A DNA stretch of 64,000 nucleotides from Lysinibacillus fusiformis (GCF_003049525.1 NZ_PYWL01000003.1:372001-436000); one strand, 5' to 3'; positions 43,562-52,898 are shown, counted from the stretch's first letter. Translations and numbers: made by a program. The notes: a model not told the origin generated them from the letters alone.

Positions 43562-43654
43562 GGAAAAACGTCAGAATAACAAATACCATTTGATCACGGA
43601 TGGTTCATGAAATCATTCGTAACCATCGTATGGCATCGCTTAAAAAAGCTGTTA

Positions 43655-43740
43655 TTACTCCTCTGTCCTTTTGCCTGAGATAGTGAACCCTTCGGCGACG
43701 CAAATTGCGCTCTCTCCAGAACTGCTCCTGCTATAGTTTG
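43655..43740 (-). promoter_or_regulatory. Glycine riboswitch aptamer (single) upstream of the permease
   Basis: Read on the minus strand, the segment has GGAGAGAGCGC, then GTCGCCGAAGGGTTCAC and TATCTCAGGCAAAAGGACAG, followed by AGG. These are the conserved blocks of the glycine aptamer (GGAGAG, CCGAAGG, CUCAGGCAAAAGGACAGAG). Only one aptamer is evident; the following ~90 bases do not repeat the motif. A strong terminator follows at 43525-43561. Confidence 0.85.
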
Positions 43741-43761
43741 ATCCATAGCATTCATAGCTTA

Positions 43762-44090
43762 TTAATTTTTTAACATAAATATTATTTTAAGATATTATAT
43801 ATCCTAGCAGTGCTTTTACAAATATTCAACTAGAAATTTATATTATTTTCAGAAAAATAGAAGAATGTAGTGAATAAATGAAAATTACTAACGATAATTA
43901 GTATTTTTGGACATACAAAGATTTCCGAAGTATGCGCAAATGGGTAAATACGAAAGGTTTATGTGAAGAAATGGAGTGGGACAAGTGAGGGGAGAGAGGA
44001 TCACTATAGTATGAAAGAGTGTAGGAATAGCCACTTAAAATTTTGCAATAGATATAATATAGTAGAAACTCTGAATTTTTTGTATAAAAA
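43762..44090. other. Gene-free stretch
   Basis: Between the permease leader and the rhodanese terminator I see no gene. The first part should contain the minus-strand promoter of the permease transcript. The remainder is AT-rich with many stops in all frames. Confidence 0.5.
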
Positions 44091-44091
44091 G

Positions 44092-44127
44092 AAGCCGTCT
44101 CCTAGTTCTTTGAGACGACTTTTTTTA
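44092..44127 (-). terminator. Terminator of the rhodanese gene, possibly bidirectional
   Basis: GCCGTCTC and GAGACGAC arms flanked by A and T runs on either side. Confidence 0.82.
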
Positions 44128-44135
44128 GGGAAATA

Positions 44136-44522
44136 TTAATATTTTTTGGCTTTTATTTTACCTGTCCAAGTTTTGAAACCGCCTTGAAGTTGGTAAATTT
44201 GGTTGTACCCACGTTTTTTAAGAAATAGTGCAGCACGTGAGCTACGGCCTGTATTTTGACAGTATAAATATACTGGTAAATCTGGGCGAATTTCTTTATA
44301 ACGTTGACGTAATGTTGTGGAAGGAACATTTCGTGCGCCAAGAATGTGACCAGCATAAAATTCTTTTTGTTCACGAACATCGATTAGCTGCGCTTTACGA
44401 TAGCCTTCAATAAATTGTTCTTGTGTTAAGTTGGTTACAGCTTTTTTGAGTCTTAGTGCATTAATACCGATGTATGCAATTACGACTACTAAAACGACAC
44501 CGATTGTGATAAGTATGTCCAA
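44136..44522 (-). CDS. yqhL: Membrane-anchored rhodanese-domain protein YqhL
   Basis: 128 residues. One N-terminal membrane helix (ILITIGVVLVVVIAYIGINA), then a rhodanese domain: KAQLIDVREQKEFYAGHILG near 44-62 and VYLYCQNTGRSSRAALFLKK with the active Cys at residue 88, ending YQLQGGFKTW. Rhodaneses transfer sulfane sulfur; the partner here is unknown. It is divergently placed from lipM as in B. subtilis (yqhL/yqhM), which supports the name. Ribosome site GAAAGGGG on the minus strand. Confidence 0.88.
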   Translation of the reverse strand: MDILITIGVVLVVVIAYIGINALRLKKAVTNLTQEQFIEGYRKAQLIDVREQKEFYAGHILGARNVPSTTLRQRYKEIRPDLPVYLYCQNTGRSSRAALFLKKRGYNQIYQLQGGFKTWTGKIKAKKY

Positions 44523-44726
44523 GATTTTCTTACCCCTTTCTATCTTCTTTATTATTATAAAAGATGCGCTAGCGATAGTCCAATGAGTTTGATAAAATTA
44601 ACTAGATTGTGGCGAATTCGTCGATATCGTTTGCAAAGCCACAACTTGAACTGTAACGTAATCTTCGTTAAGGTTGAACCGCAGGTGGGGCCTGAGGTAT
44701 TTTTATAAATTGTAGGAGATGAACAT

Positions 44727-45557
44727 ATGACAACTTGGTATTTTTTAAATTCAGGGAAATGTAGTCCTTCTTTTAATATGGCACTAGATGAAGCATTACT
44801 TGATTGGCATAGTGAGGGGTTAATTCCACCTGTCATTCGTTTTTATGAGTGGGAACCGGCAACATTATCAATCGGTTATTTTCAGCAAGCCAAAAAAGAT
44901 ATAAATTTAGATGCTGTACGTGAGCAAGGCTTGGGTTTTGTACGTCGACCAACTGGTGGACGAGCTGTGCTGCATGAGCATGAGCTCACATATAGTGTCA
45001 TCGTAACAGAAAGCTATCCAAATATGCCGGAGTCAGTGACAGAGGCGTACCGTGTGCTAAGTGAAGGCATCTTGCAAGGTTTCCATAACTTAGGGATGGA
45101 TGCTTATTTTAGTGTCCCTGATACAGAGGAGAAAAGAGCAGACTTAAAGAGTCCGAAAAGTGCAGTATGCTTTGATGCTCCAAGCTGGTATGAGCTGGTA
45201 GTTGAAGGGAAAAAAATAGCGGGAAGTGCGCAAACACGTCAAAAAGGTGTTATATTGCAGCATGGTGCCATTTTATTAGATTTAGATCAGGAGAAGTTAT
45301 TATCGGTCTTTAATTTTTCGAGTGAAGAAGCGAAGGATCGTATGCGCAGAAAATTACCAGAGAAAGCAGTAGCGATTAACAGTCTTGTGGATGAACCTGT
45401 GACAGTTGAACAATGTGTGACTGCTTTTCGAGATGGTTTTGCAAAATCGTTGCAAATTGAATTAAAACCATTTACACTTTCTGAGGAGCAGTTAGAATAT
45501 GTCCGTGCATTAGAAGAAAAAAAATATGCATCTGATGAGTGGAACTTCAAAAAGTAA
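44727..45557 (+). CDS. lipM: Octanoyltransferase LipM
   Basis: 276 residues, as in Bacillus LipM. Biotin/lipoate-ligase fold: [15 protein letters not shown] near 17, [20 protein letters not shown] near 73-92 (lipoyl-pocket loop), [20 protein letters not shown] with the acyl-thioester Cys at residue 148 and the conserved Lys near 163. It moves octanoyl from acyl carrier protein to GcvH as the first step of protein lipoylation. It sits next to yqhL as in B. subtilis. Ribosome site TAGGAGATG. Confidence 0.9.
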   Translation: MTTWYFLNSGKCSPSFNMALDEALLDWHSEGLIPPVIRFYEWEPATLSIGYFQQAKKDINLDAVREQGLGFVRRPTGGRAVLHEHELTYSVIVTESYPNMPESVTEAYRVLSEGILQGFHNLGMDAYFSVPDTEEKRADLKSPKSAVCFDAPSWYELVVEGKKIAGSAQTRQKGVILQHGAILLDLDQEKLLSVFNFSSEEAKDRMRRKLPEKAVAINSLVDEPVTVEQCVTAFRDGFAKSLQIELKPFTLSEEQLEYVRALEEKKYASDEWNFKK

Positions 45558-45681
45558 AAAATGGTATAAAAAAAATATTTTTAAGCGTTAAATCCTTGCT
45601 ATTACAAGTAGTTACGATTCTATTGAAAAAAGCAAGAGTTGAATTGAAAATCTATATATAGTATCTTTTTTAAAGACATAT

Positions 45682-45719
45682 ACACAATATGTAGTGTTTA
45701 ACGACACATGATATTGTGT
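45682..45719 (+). promoter_or_regulatory. Two NrdR-like boxes in front of the ribonucleotide reductase gene
   Basis: ACACAATATGTAGTGT (45682-45697) and ACACATGATATTGTGT (45704-45719) both match the NrdR box ACACwATATxTwGTGT and its complement. They start 22 bases apart, about two helical turns, and end 26 bases before the start codon. NrdR represses ribonucleotide reductase genes when dATP is plentiful. A TTGAAT/TATATA-like promoter lies just upstream. Confidence 0.82.
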
Positions 45720-45745
45720 ATTTATTTTGTAAGGGAGGCAAAACG

Positions 45746-48316
45746 ATGGTACTCACAAATCATCAACCCGATGTAAACAATCAATTTGAACAGTTAAACA
45801 AAGATATCGAACAATTCCCGCAGGTACACCCTGTAACGCCTGATATGCACATCACGCACAAAGGTGTATCAAGACTTGTCATGATCGATCGCTACTCGTT
45901 TAAAGACACAGAAAAGAAAACACTAAAAGCCGGTGACTTTGTTGTTTTAACGGTAAAAGCTGATCCAAAGTTCCCTGCACGTGGTTTAGGGACAATTCAA
46001 AAGCTGGACATGACTACAAAAACAGCTGATATTTTGATTGAGGAAGATTATCGTAGCGTTTTAGACGATCCACAGGAGCAAGAAACGGGTGTGATTACGC
46101 GTTCAATTGACGTGCTAGAGAAGCCTCTTGAGATTTTTTATGAACAAATCGCTAAACGAAATGCAACAGGACTGGCGGTTGTTGAAAAAACACCAGAAAA
46201 ACGCCAAGAATGGTTTGAAAAATTTTATGAGCAATTAGTGTCCTTAAAGTTCATTCCTGCAGGACGAGTAATATACGGAGCAGGATCTGAAACAGATGTA
46301 ACATTCTTTAACTGTTACGTAATGCCTTTTGTTGCGGATTCACGTGAAGGTATTAGTGATCACCGTAAACAAGTAATGGAAATTATGAGCCGTGGTGGTG
46401 GAGTAGGAACAAATGGTTCCACATTACGTCCTCGCAACACATTGGCACGTGGAGTAAACGGTAAATCATCAGGTTCTGTTTCTTGGTTAGATGATATTGC
46501 TAAATTAACACATCTTGTAGAGCAAGGTGGCTCACGTCGTGGAGCACAAATGATTATGCTTGCCGATTGGCATCCAGATATTGTGGAGTTTATTATTTCG
46601 AAAATGCAAAACCCACGTATTCTGCGTTACCTAATTGAAAATACAACGGATGAAACAATCATTCGTCTAGCTAAAGAGAAATTAAACTTCAAGCCACTTT
46701 CTATGCAGGAAGAAGCTATGTATCAAGGCATTGTAAACTATAAAAGCATTGAAGGTTTAGGTGGATTTGATACAGCCATTATTCGTGAGGCTGAAAATAA
46801 ATTACGTGATGGTGGCACATATACTGTGCATAACTCAGAGTTTTTAACAGGTGCAAACATCTCCGTAACATTAACAAAAGAATTTATGGAAGCTGTTGAA
46901 AACGATGCTGATTTCGAACTGCGTTTCCCAGCGGTTGAAGAATACTCGAAAGAAGAAATGCATGCTTACAACACAGAATGGCATCATGTTGGTGACGTTC
47001 GTGAATGGGAGAAAATGGGCTATAAAATCCGCACATATCGCACGATCAAAGCGAAAGAATTGTGGAATTTAATTAACGTATGTGCAACATACTCTGCAGA
47101 GCCAGGAATTTTCTTTATCGACAATGCGAATGATATGACGAATGCAAAGGCATATGGTCAAAGCGTTGTTGCAACTAACCCATGTGGGGAACAGCCACTT
47201 GCGCCATACTCAGTGTGTAACTTGGCAGCGGTAAACCTTGCACAATTTGCGAATAAAGACAATCAAACTGTAGATTACGAAGCACTACGTGAAACGGTTC
47301 GTGTTGGTGTTCGTATGCAGGATAATGTTATTGATGCAACTCCATACTTCTTAGAGGAAAACCGTGTACAAGCACTTGGTGAGCGTCGTGTTGGTCTAGG
47401 CGTAATGGGCCTAGCTGATTTACTCATTTATTGTGAGAAAGAATACGGTTCTGAAGCAGGTAATGCTTTAGTCGATGAAATCTTTAAAACAATTGCTGAA
47501 ACCGCGTATGAGGCGTCTACAGAGCTTGCTAAAGAGCGTGGAAGCTTCCCATTCTTAGTAGGTGCTACTGACGAAGAAACAGCTCGTTTACGTAAAGCTT
47601 TCACAGAAACAGGCTTCATGCAAAAAATGCCTGCTCACATCAAGGAGCAAATTTTAGCAACAGGTATCCGTAACTCCCATTTATTAACGGTTGCCCCAAC
47701 AGGTTCAACAGGAACAATGGTAGGCGTAGCAACAGGTCTTGAGCCATATTTCTCCTTCACTTACTACCGTTCTGGCCGTCTAGGTAAGTTCATTGAAGTG
47801 AAAGCTGAAATTGTAAAAGAATATTTAGATCGTCATCCAGAGGCTAGTGAGCAAGAGCTTCCAGAATGGTTTGTAACGGCAATGGAGCTAAAACCAGAGG
47901 CACATGCGGATGTACAATGTATTATTCAAAAATGGATTGATTCATCGATCTCTAAAACAGTAAACGCGCCAAAAGGCTATACTGTACAACAAGTTGAAAA
48001 AGTATATGAGCGACTATATAAAGGTGGCGCTAAAGGTGGTACGGTCTATGTGGATGGTAGCCGTGATTCACAGGTACTTACGCTAAAAGCCGAAGAAAAT
48101 GATATGGATCAACTATCATTTGAGGAAGAATTAGTAGAAGAACATACAACACGTCCAGTCGTATTAGTTGATACGATTCAAGCACTAGAGTCCACGACGG
48201 TAATTGGCTCGGACGTAGGAAATACATGTCCAGTATGTCGTAAAGGAACAGTCGAAGAAATGGGCGGCTGTAATACTTGTACAAACTGTGGCGCACAGTT
48301 AAAATGCGGCCTGTAA
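45746..48316 (+). CDS. nrdJ: Class II (adenosylcobalamin-dependent) ribonucleotide reductase
   Basis: ATG 45746 is chosen since GGGAGG precedes it; earlier in-frame starts lie in the NrdR box. 856 residues. FFNCYVMPF near 185 carries the first redox Cys, RGGGVGTNGSTLRPRN near 220 and LVEQGGSRRGAQMIMLADWH shape the nucleotide site, NPCGEQPLAPYSVCNLAAVN near 485 holds the active-site Cys, and the C-terminus is a Cys-rich ribbon (CPVCRKGTVEEMGGCNTC, NCGAQLKCGL) for electron delivery. It makes deoxyribonucleotides without oxygen, using vitamin B12. No cobalamin riboswitch was seen. It is inserted between lipM and yqhQ, which are closer together in B. subtilis. Confidence 0.92.
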   Translation: MVLTNHQPDVNNQFEQLNKDIEQFPQVHPVTPDMHITHKGVSRLVMIDRYSFKDTEKKTLKAGDFVVLTVKADPKFPARGLGTIQKLDMTTKTADILIEEDYRSVLDDPQEQETGVITRSIDVLEKPLEIFYEQIAKRNATGLAVVEKTPEKRQEWFEKFYEQLVSLKFIPAGRVIYGAGSETDVTFFNCYVMPFVADSREGISDHRKQVMEIMSRGGGVGTNGSTLRPRNTLARGVNGKSSGSVSWLDDIAKLTHLVEQGGSRRGAQMIMLADWHPDIVEFIISKMQNPRILRYLIENTTDETIIRLAKEKLNFKPLSMQEEAMYQGIVNYKSIEGLGGFDTAIIREAENKLRDGGTYTVHNSEFLTGANISVTLTKEFMEAVENDADFELRFPAVEEYSKEEMHAYNTEWHHVGDVREWEKMGYKIRTYRTIKAKELWNLINVCATYSAEPGIFFIDNANDMTNAKAYGQSVVATNPCGEQPLAPYSVCNLAAVNLAQFANKDNQTVDYEALRETVRVGVRMQDNVIDATPYFLEENRVQALGERRVGLGVMGLADLLIYCEKEYGSEAGNALVDEIFKTIAETAYEASTELAKERGSFPFLVGATDEETARLRKAFTETGFMQKMPAHIKEQILATGIRNSHLLTVAPTGSTGTMVGVATGLEPYFSFTYYRSGRLGKFIEVKAEIVKEYLDRHPEASEQELPEWFVTAMELKPEAHADVQCIIQKWIDSSISKTVNAPKGYTVQQVEKVYERLYKGGAKGGTVYVDGSRDSQVLTLKAEENDMDQLSFEEELVEEHTTRPVVLVDTIQALESTTVIGSDVGNTCPVCRKGTVEEMGGCNTCTNCGAQLKCGL

Positions 48317-48377
48317 ATTTTATGTTCTTGTTGCTTTGAATAAAAGAATGAAAACGGTAATAAATTTTGATTAAAAG

Positions 48378-48417
48378 TAACCTCTTCGGTATTATGGCCG
48401 TAAGAGGTTATTTTTTT
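48378..48417 (+). terminator. Intrinsic terminator after nrdJ
   Basis: TAACCTCTT and AAGAGGTTA arms around a 14-base loop, then seven T. Confidence 0.88.
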
Positions 48418-48798
48418 ATATTTTTCTGAAAATTATAGGTCTGATATGACTCCAGTAGAATCAAAACTTATTCGACTAAATGTTCATCATCTATTGTGAG
48501 GATATTGAAGAATGGGTTTTGGACAAAGTTCTGGTGCCGATTAGTATTGTACTTAAAGGAAGAGTGGAATACTTTTATAACAATGTTTCTGGTGAAAGGC
48601 TGATTATGTTGGAATATATATCCTTATGGTAAAATCTCCATTAAAGCAAGAAAGAATCATTACCAATCAAACATTTATATATATAGGAGTCGCATCAGGA
48701 AAGTGTGGATTTACAACAATAATTATAATAATTTCCAATTAAGGGCTGGGAACATCCTCATTACAATTTATGTCTATATTGAAAAGGGAGGTAGCATA
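48418..48798 (+). other. Gene-poor stretch with a possible Crp-like remnant
   Basis: Around 48496-48632 one frame reads CEDIEEWVLDKVLVPISIVL then KGRVEYFYNNVSGERLIMLE, which faintly resembles the cyclic-nucleotide-binding core of Crp/Fnr proteins. No start and no DNA-binding part. No other gene seen before the small membrane protein. Confidence 0.35.
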
Positions 48799-49083
48799 AT
48801 GTGGTTACTATTCGGACTTATTGCTATAGTAGCAACTTTTATAAATCTTTATTTGTATACAACAGGTAAAGATTATAAACTAGCGATGGCAATGGGGTTA
48901 TCATTTACAGCATTGACACTTTGTTCGGAATATAGTTTTGTATCTAGCTGGGTAAAAGTAGAAGATTGGGCAGCTTTAGAGGATGTAGTACCAGGTATGG
49001 AAAGGGCATTATGGTTTTTGACAATTGTTTCTATCTTACTAAATATAGTACCTATACTATTAGAGCTAAAAAATAAAAAATAA
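48799..49083 (+). CDS. Small membrane protein (94 aa)
   Basis: ATG 48799 with GGGAGG upstream. Three hydrophobic segments: LLFGLIAIVATFINLYLYTT, MAMGLSFTALTLCSEYSF and ALWFLTIVSILLNIVPILLE, so probably three membrane helices. Function not recognised. Followed by 318 bp without a gene. Confidence 0.65.
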   Translation: MWLLFGLIAIVATFINLYLYTTGKDYKLAMAMGLSFTALTLCSEYSFVSSWVKVEDWAALEDVVPGMERALWFLTIVSILLNIVPILLELKNKK

Positions 49084-49401
49084 AAAATAATACTGATTCG
49101 GGTTCATACGGATAAATGGTAAGCAAAATTAAGTTCTCAAAAATGCTTTGGGAACTTCATTCATTTTAACCCAGCTTTATTTCTTCAAAGAAGCGGATAG
49201 ATATTTTATATTTAACATGCAAATTTGAAGGAGTATACGCCAATTTGTGGAATTAAAATAATGTCCGGTCAATTGTAATAAAGTTTGACGACAACACCTA
49301 TTTTGTAAAGTACTAGCTAATGACATTTGATTTTAAGGCTTGTTTATTTAGGGTTCTCATACATCCAACTAGATAAAAAAATGGTGAAAGGGGATAAAGT
49401 A
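49084..49401. other. Gene-free stretch
   Basis: No gene recognised. A hairpin GTTCTCAAA...TTTGGGAAC near 49133-49154 lacks a T run and is a weak terminator at best. AAGGGGAT before 49402 is the esterase ribosome site. Confidence 0.5.
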
Positions 49402-50340
49402 ATGAGTGTAGTAATTTTTAATGGAGAGCGTTCTGAAGAAAGTGTTCTATTTGAAAAGTTGTTATTTTCCCAGAGTAATAAAGTGAGTTTTTCTAGTGTT
49501 GAAAATGCTAAACAGTTCATCAAGCAAAGAGCAACTGTGAATAATCAGCCTTATGTCATTGGGGATGATGTTCAATTTTTAAGTGTTAAGGATGAACAAA
49601 CTTTTGAGGATATGCAAGTTTTTACATTAAATGATCAAAAGTCCTCGAAACAAAAAGTGATTCTCTATATTCATGGTGGTGCTTGGACGAATCAACCGTT
49701 AAATTTACACTGGCTGTTCATGGATAAAATAGCACAAGCATTACAGGCAAAAGTTATCGCTCCGATATATCCAAAAGTACCTCATTTTAATCATAAGGAC
49801 ACGTACCAAAAAATACTTCATCTCTATAATAGGATTTTAGAGTCGGTTGAAAGCTCCAATCAATTAACGATTATAGGAGATTCTGCAGGAGGTAATATAG
49901 CACTTGGTTTGGCCCAGCTTTTAAAGCAAAACCATTTACCACAGCCACAAGATATTATTTTACTATCGGCTTGTGTTGACCTAAGTCTAGAAAATCCTCT
50001 TATCCCTGAATATGAAGAAAAGGACCCTATGCTAGCTAGTGAAGGAATGAGCGTCATCACAAAGATATGGGCAGCTGATAAGGATCTAAAGGACCCATTG
50101 ATTAGTCCAATTTATGGTGATTTTCAAGGTCTAGCGAGTATTACTCATTTTATTGGCACCCATGAAAGTTTATATCCAGATGCAGTAAAGTTTGATGAAC
50201 AACTAAGCGAGCAAGGGATTGATATTACAACCTTTGTTTATCCTAAAATGAACCATGTATTTGTTGTCATGCCCATCCCCGAAGCACTAGACGCTCAACA
50301 GAAAATTATAAATATTATTCATAGTAAAGTGTTGAAATAG
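49402..50340 (+). CDS. Alpha/beta-hydrolase esterase (hormone-sensitive-lipase-like)
   Basis: ATG 49402 chosen for its AAGGGGAT site. 312 residues. Oxyanion motif IHGGAWTNQP near 97-106, nucleophile elbow TIIGDSAGGNIALG near 157-170, an Asp-bearing THESLYPDAVKFDEQ segment near 255 and a His in PKMNHVFVVMP near 285 complete the triad. No signal peptide, so cytoplasmic. It hydrolyses short-chain esters; natural substrate unknown. Flanked by its own terminator. Confidence 0.88.
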   Translation: MSVVIFNGERSEESVLFEKLLFSQSNKVSFSSVENAKQFIKQRATVNNQPYVIGDDVQFLSVKDEQTFEDMQVFTLNDQKSSKQKVILYIHGGAWTNQPLNLHWLFMDKIAQALQAKVIAPIYPKVPHFNHKDTYQKILHLYNRILESVESSNQLTIIGDSAGGNIALGLAQLLKQNHLPQPQDIILLSACVDLSLENPLIPEYEEKDPMLASEGMSVITKIWAADKDLKDPLISPIYGDFQGLASITHFIGTHESLYPDAVKFDEQLSEQGIDITTFVYPKMNHVFVVMPIPEALDAQQKIINIIHSKVLK

Positions 50341-50375
50341 AAAGGGTTACACTAAATAAATAGTGTGGAGATCCC

Positions 50376-50411
50376 AAGTGTGTTTTGATTTTTCAAAACA
50401 CGCTTTTTTTA
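50376..50411 (+). terminator. Intrinsic terminator after the esterase gene
   Basis: AAGTGTGTTTTGA and TCAAAACACGCTT (one G-T pair) with a four-base loop, then TTTTT. Confidence 0.9.
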
Positions 50412-50492
50412 TTTCCTGTTTTAATAAACGGATTTTTACGCTAAGCCCCTCACATCTCATTGTTTAAACGAAAATCAAATTGTAAAGCTAGC

Positions 50493-50553
50493 TTGACATG
50501 ATAAAAGATGTAAAGTAAACTTTACTTATTACTAAATGTACAGTTTACTTTAC
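50493..50553 (+). promoter_or_regulatory. Promoter with two operator-like palindromes for the XRE regulator
   Basis: TTGACA at 50493 and TAAACT at 50516 are 17 bases apart. GTAAAGT-AA-ACTTTAC (50510-50525) overlaps the second box, and GTACAGT-TT-ACTTTAC (50538-50553) lies between the promoter and the ribosome site. Their placement suggests autorepression by the encoded XRE protein. Confidence 0.72.
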
Positions 50554-50571
50554 ATTTAATGAGGAGGCATT

Positions 50572-50778
50572 ATGAAAAACAGAATTCGTGAATTGCGGAA
50601 ATCGAAAAAGATTACGCAGGAGGATTTGTCTAAGGTAGTGGGTGTCTCACGACAATCAATTATTGCAATTGAATCGGGAAAATTCAATCCATCATTAGAG
50701 CTTGCCTACAATATTTCAAAAGCGTTCAACTGCACGATTGAGGAAGTTTTTATTTTCGAAGAGGAGGGAATGACATAA
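50572..50778 (+). CDS. Small XRE-family transcription regulator
   Basis: 68 residues, almost entirely one helix-turn-helix: MKNRIRELRKSKKITQEDLS, then VVGVSRQSIIAIESGKFNPS, SLELAYNISKAFNCTIEEVF. Short Cro/YgzD-like regulators of this size usually sit before a small membrane protein, as here: the next gene overlaps by one base (TAATG). GAGGAGG ribosome site. Likely binds the two palindromes upstream. Confidence 0.9.
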   Translation: MKNRIRELRKSKKITQEDLSKVVGVSRQSIIAIESGKFNPSLELAYNISKAFNCTIEEVFIFEEEGMT

Positions 50779-51260
50779 TGGAATTTTCTATAGGGGGTAT
50801 TCTTGGACTGTACGGCGGGATGATTTTTGGCATCCTTGGCTGGTGGTTCGGAAGGAAAAAAGCGAAGAAAAATAGAGGCTTAGATGAAGTACACGACCAT
50901 ATTTGGCAAAAGGCGAAATCTTATTCATGGTATTTGACGTTAGCAGCAATTTATATTTTCTTTTCTTTAGTAGTGTTTGGGATTAAATTAAGCACTGCCA
51001 TGGTTTTAGCTGTACTTTTATTTGTACACTTAGGGAGCTGGGCGATCATTGGGCTCATTTTGACTATCAACATGTACAGACCAATACCTTTTAAGCCTTC
51101 TTATGTGAAGTTAGGTATATGCATCAATGTCGCATCACTACTTATTTTTACCATTATCTCGATCCTAACAAATAATTGGCTGTTTTTATTATTCAGTATT
51201 CTGCCTAGTATGATGGGGATATTTACTGCCCTTACAGTCAATAGGAAAGTTTCCAAGTAA
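50778..51260 (+). CDS. Membrane protein paired with the XRE regulator
   Basis: 160 residues. Hydrophobic segments at ~7-23 (GILGLYGGMIFGILGWWFG), ~53-72, ~74-100 and two near the C-terminus give about five membrane helices. No recognised family beyond the frequent XRE-plus-small-membrane-protein pairs of Bacilli. One-base overlap with the regulator gene makes them co-translated, so it is probably controlled by that regulator. Confidence 0.7.
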   Translation: MEFSIGGILGLYGGMIFGILGWWFGRKKAKKNRGLDEVHDHIWQKAKSYSWYLTLAAIYIFFSLVVFGIKLSTAMVLAVLLFVHLGSWAIIGLILTINMYRPIPFKPSYVKLGICINVASLLIFTIISILTNNWLFLLFSILPSMMGIFTALTVNRKVSK

Positions 51261-51350
51261 GTTTAGTTGTACGTTTCATCCCTTTGGATAGGTTTATCGA
51301 GCTGCGATTATGGCATTTAAACGAAAAATGCAAGGCTAGCATCTATATAA

Positions 51351-51390
51351 AAAAGGCAGTTCCAACAACTTACGTTGGGACTGCCTTTTC
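51351..51390. terminator. Bidirectional terminator between the membrane protein and yqhQ
   Basis: GGCAGTTCCAAC and GTTGGGACTGCC arms, seven-base loop, flanked by A run and T run. Serves both convergent transcripts. Confidence 0.9.
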
Positions 51391-51391
51391 C

Positions 51392-52381
51392 TTAATCATG
51401 ATTTAATGTTGCTGCTATTTCTGGCTGTTGCTCTACTTGAAGTAGCATATTAAAGGATGCAATGGCAACTTCCACTTGATCATCCTTTGGTTCGCGAGTC
51501 GTTAGCAATTGAAGCCATAGACCAGGATAGCCAAGGAATCGTAATACAGGGATATTACGGCAAGCATTTGTTGCCTGTAATACTTCAAATGATATGCCTA
51601 GTACTACTGGAATTAATAAAATACGATCTAAAATACGTAGCCATAGCGGGTCAGTTGGCACAAAGAAATATAAGAACATGCCGACAAAAACTGTGAAAAG
51701 AATAAAGCTACTACCACAACGATAGTGTAGACGTGATTGTGCTTGGACATTTTCAACTGTAACGTCTAAACCAGCTTCATAGCAGTTGATGACTTTATGC
51801 TCGGCTCCATGGTACTGAAATACTCGTTTGATGAGAGGCGTTAACGAGATAAAATATAAATATGTGAGCAGTAATAGTAGTTTAATACCGCTTTCAAGTA
51901 AAATTTGGCCCGTTTTTCCTTCAATCCATTTAGAGAAAAAATCAGCTATAAAAACTGGAATTAGTGTAAAGGCAAATTTTCCAAATAAAAAGGAAAGAAT
52001 ACCTACTACAGCAACGCCAAGTATCATTTGAAGTTTGGATCCTTCTTCTTTATTATCTTCTTCTTCACCAGGTACTACATCATAACGATCCCCTGCAAAT
52101 TGCATATGACGAGAACCTAAGCCTGCTGATTCAATCAACGCGACAACGCCTCGAACAAATGGGATTTTTTTAAGCTTTTGTAAAATAGGCTTTTGTACTT
52201 TTTTAAAATGATAATAATCAATGGAATCATCGTTACGACGAATGGCTGTAACTGTATGATCCTTTCCTCCGAACATCACACCTTCTAATTGTGCTTGTCC
52301 CCCGTATACAGGTGAATTGCTCAAGGCTAACACCACTCTCTTTATATATTTCAACTGTACCATTGTACTAAATTTAGTCAA
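51392..52381 (-). CDS. yqhQ: YqhQ-like membrane protein (DUF1385)
   Basis: 329 residues. TTG start at 52381 with AGAGG in front; ATG 52363 is an alternative. The DUF1385 opening VYGGQAQLEGVMFGGKDHTV and the motif RVFQYHGAEHKVINCYEAGL then LHYRCGSSFILFTVF are clear. Four or more membrane helices in the middle and end. Conserved in Bacilli upstream of aroQ; molecular role unclear, maybe a membrane metal-binding protein given the His/Cys motifs. Confidence 0.88.
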   Translation of the reverse strand: MTKFSTMVQLKYIKRVVLALSNSPVYGGQAQLEGVMFGGKDHTVTAIRRNDDSIDYYHFKKVQKPILQKLKKIPFVRGVVALIESAGLGSRHMQFAGDRYDVVPGEEEDNKEEGSKLQMILGVAVVGILSFLFGKFAFTLIPVFIADFFSKWIEGKTGQILLESGIKLLLLLTYLYFISLTPLIKRVFQYHGAEHKVINCYEAGLDVTVENVQAQSRLHYRCGSSFILFTVFVGMFLYFFVPTDPLWLRILDRILLIPVVLGISFEVLQATNACRNIPVLRFLGYPGLWLQLLTTREPKDDQVEVAIASFNMLLQVEQQPEIAATLNHD

Positions 52382-52472
52382 AAACCTCTACAGTTACGCA
52401 TAGTAAATTTTCTATATGGCTACACTAATCGTACATTTTAGGAAATGATTAGTGGGCAAGGGAGGAAATATT

Positions 52473-52898
52473 GTGAAAATAGGGACAATAACGTCACTTG
52501 TAAATGCGCTTGTTTTAGCATTGTGCTTAAAAGGTTTGCATTATTTTAATCTTATTAAATGGCATCCGATTGGTTTTTATAAAAAATGGGGATGGTTTGA
52601 AGAAAGCTCTAAATTATTTCACTGGACCTTCTTTATATTTCTTCTATTCATCATCGGATTGTTTGTATATATGACTATGCGCTATGTCTATGTCATTCCG
52701 GCGGTCTTTTCTTCGCTACTGCTAGGGCTTTTTGTAACGATTTTATTAGAATGGATTGCATTAGATTTACCATTACAACTTTCTTCCTTTAAAAAGCTTT
52801 CGATCCCATTCATTGTTGTCGTGGTTTGCCTTTTACGTTTCTTGTTAGAAACAGCCAATTTTCATCAGAGGGAGCATACGGCGCAAAAAGTAAATTAG
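52473..52898 (+). CDS. yqhR: YqhR-like membrane protein
   Basis: GTG 52473 with GGGAGGA upstream. 141 residues, four hydrophobic helices (LVNALVLALCLKGLHYF; HWTFFIFLLFIIGLFVYMTM; IPAVFSSLLLGLFVTILLEW; IPFIVVVVCLLRFLLE). Position between yqhQ and aroQ matches YqhR of B. subtilis. Function unknown. Confidence 0.78.
   Translation: MKIGTITSLVNALVLALCLKGLHYFNLIKWHPIGFYKKWGWFEESSKLFHWTFFIFLLFIIGLFVYMTMRYVYVIPAVFSSLLLGLFVTILLEWIALDLPLQLSSFKKLSIPFIVVVVCLLRFLLETANFHQREHTAQKVN

Noticed and set aside
43562..43650. Second glycine aptamer
   Set aside because: The GGAGAG and CCGAAGG blocks are absent from this stretch on the minus strand.
44583..44708. Short plus-strand frame (42 codons) between yqhL and lipM, MSLIKLTRLWRIRRYRLQSH
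   Set aside because: No ribosome site and no sign of conservation that I can judge; the position is the divergent promoter region of yqhL and lipM.
45558..45745. Cobalamin riboswitch before nrdJ
   Set aside because: Neither the B12-box nor the required length is present; the leader is short and holds NrdR boxes.
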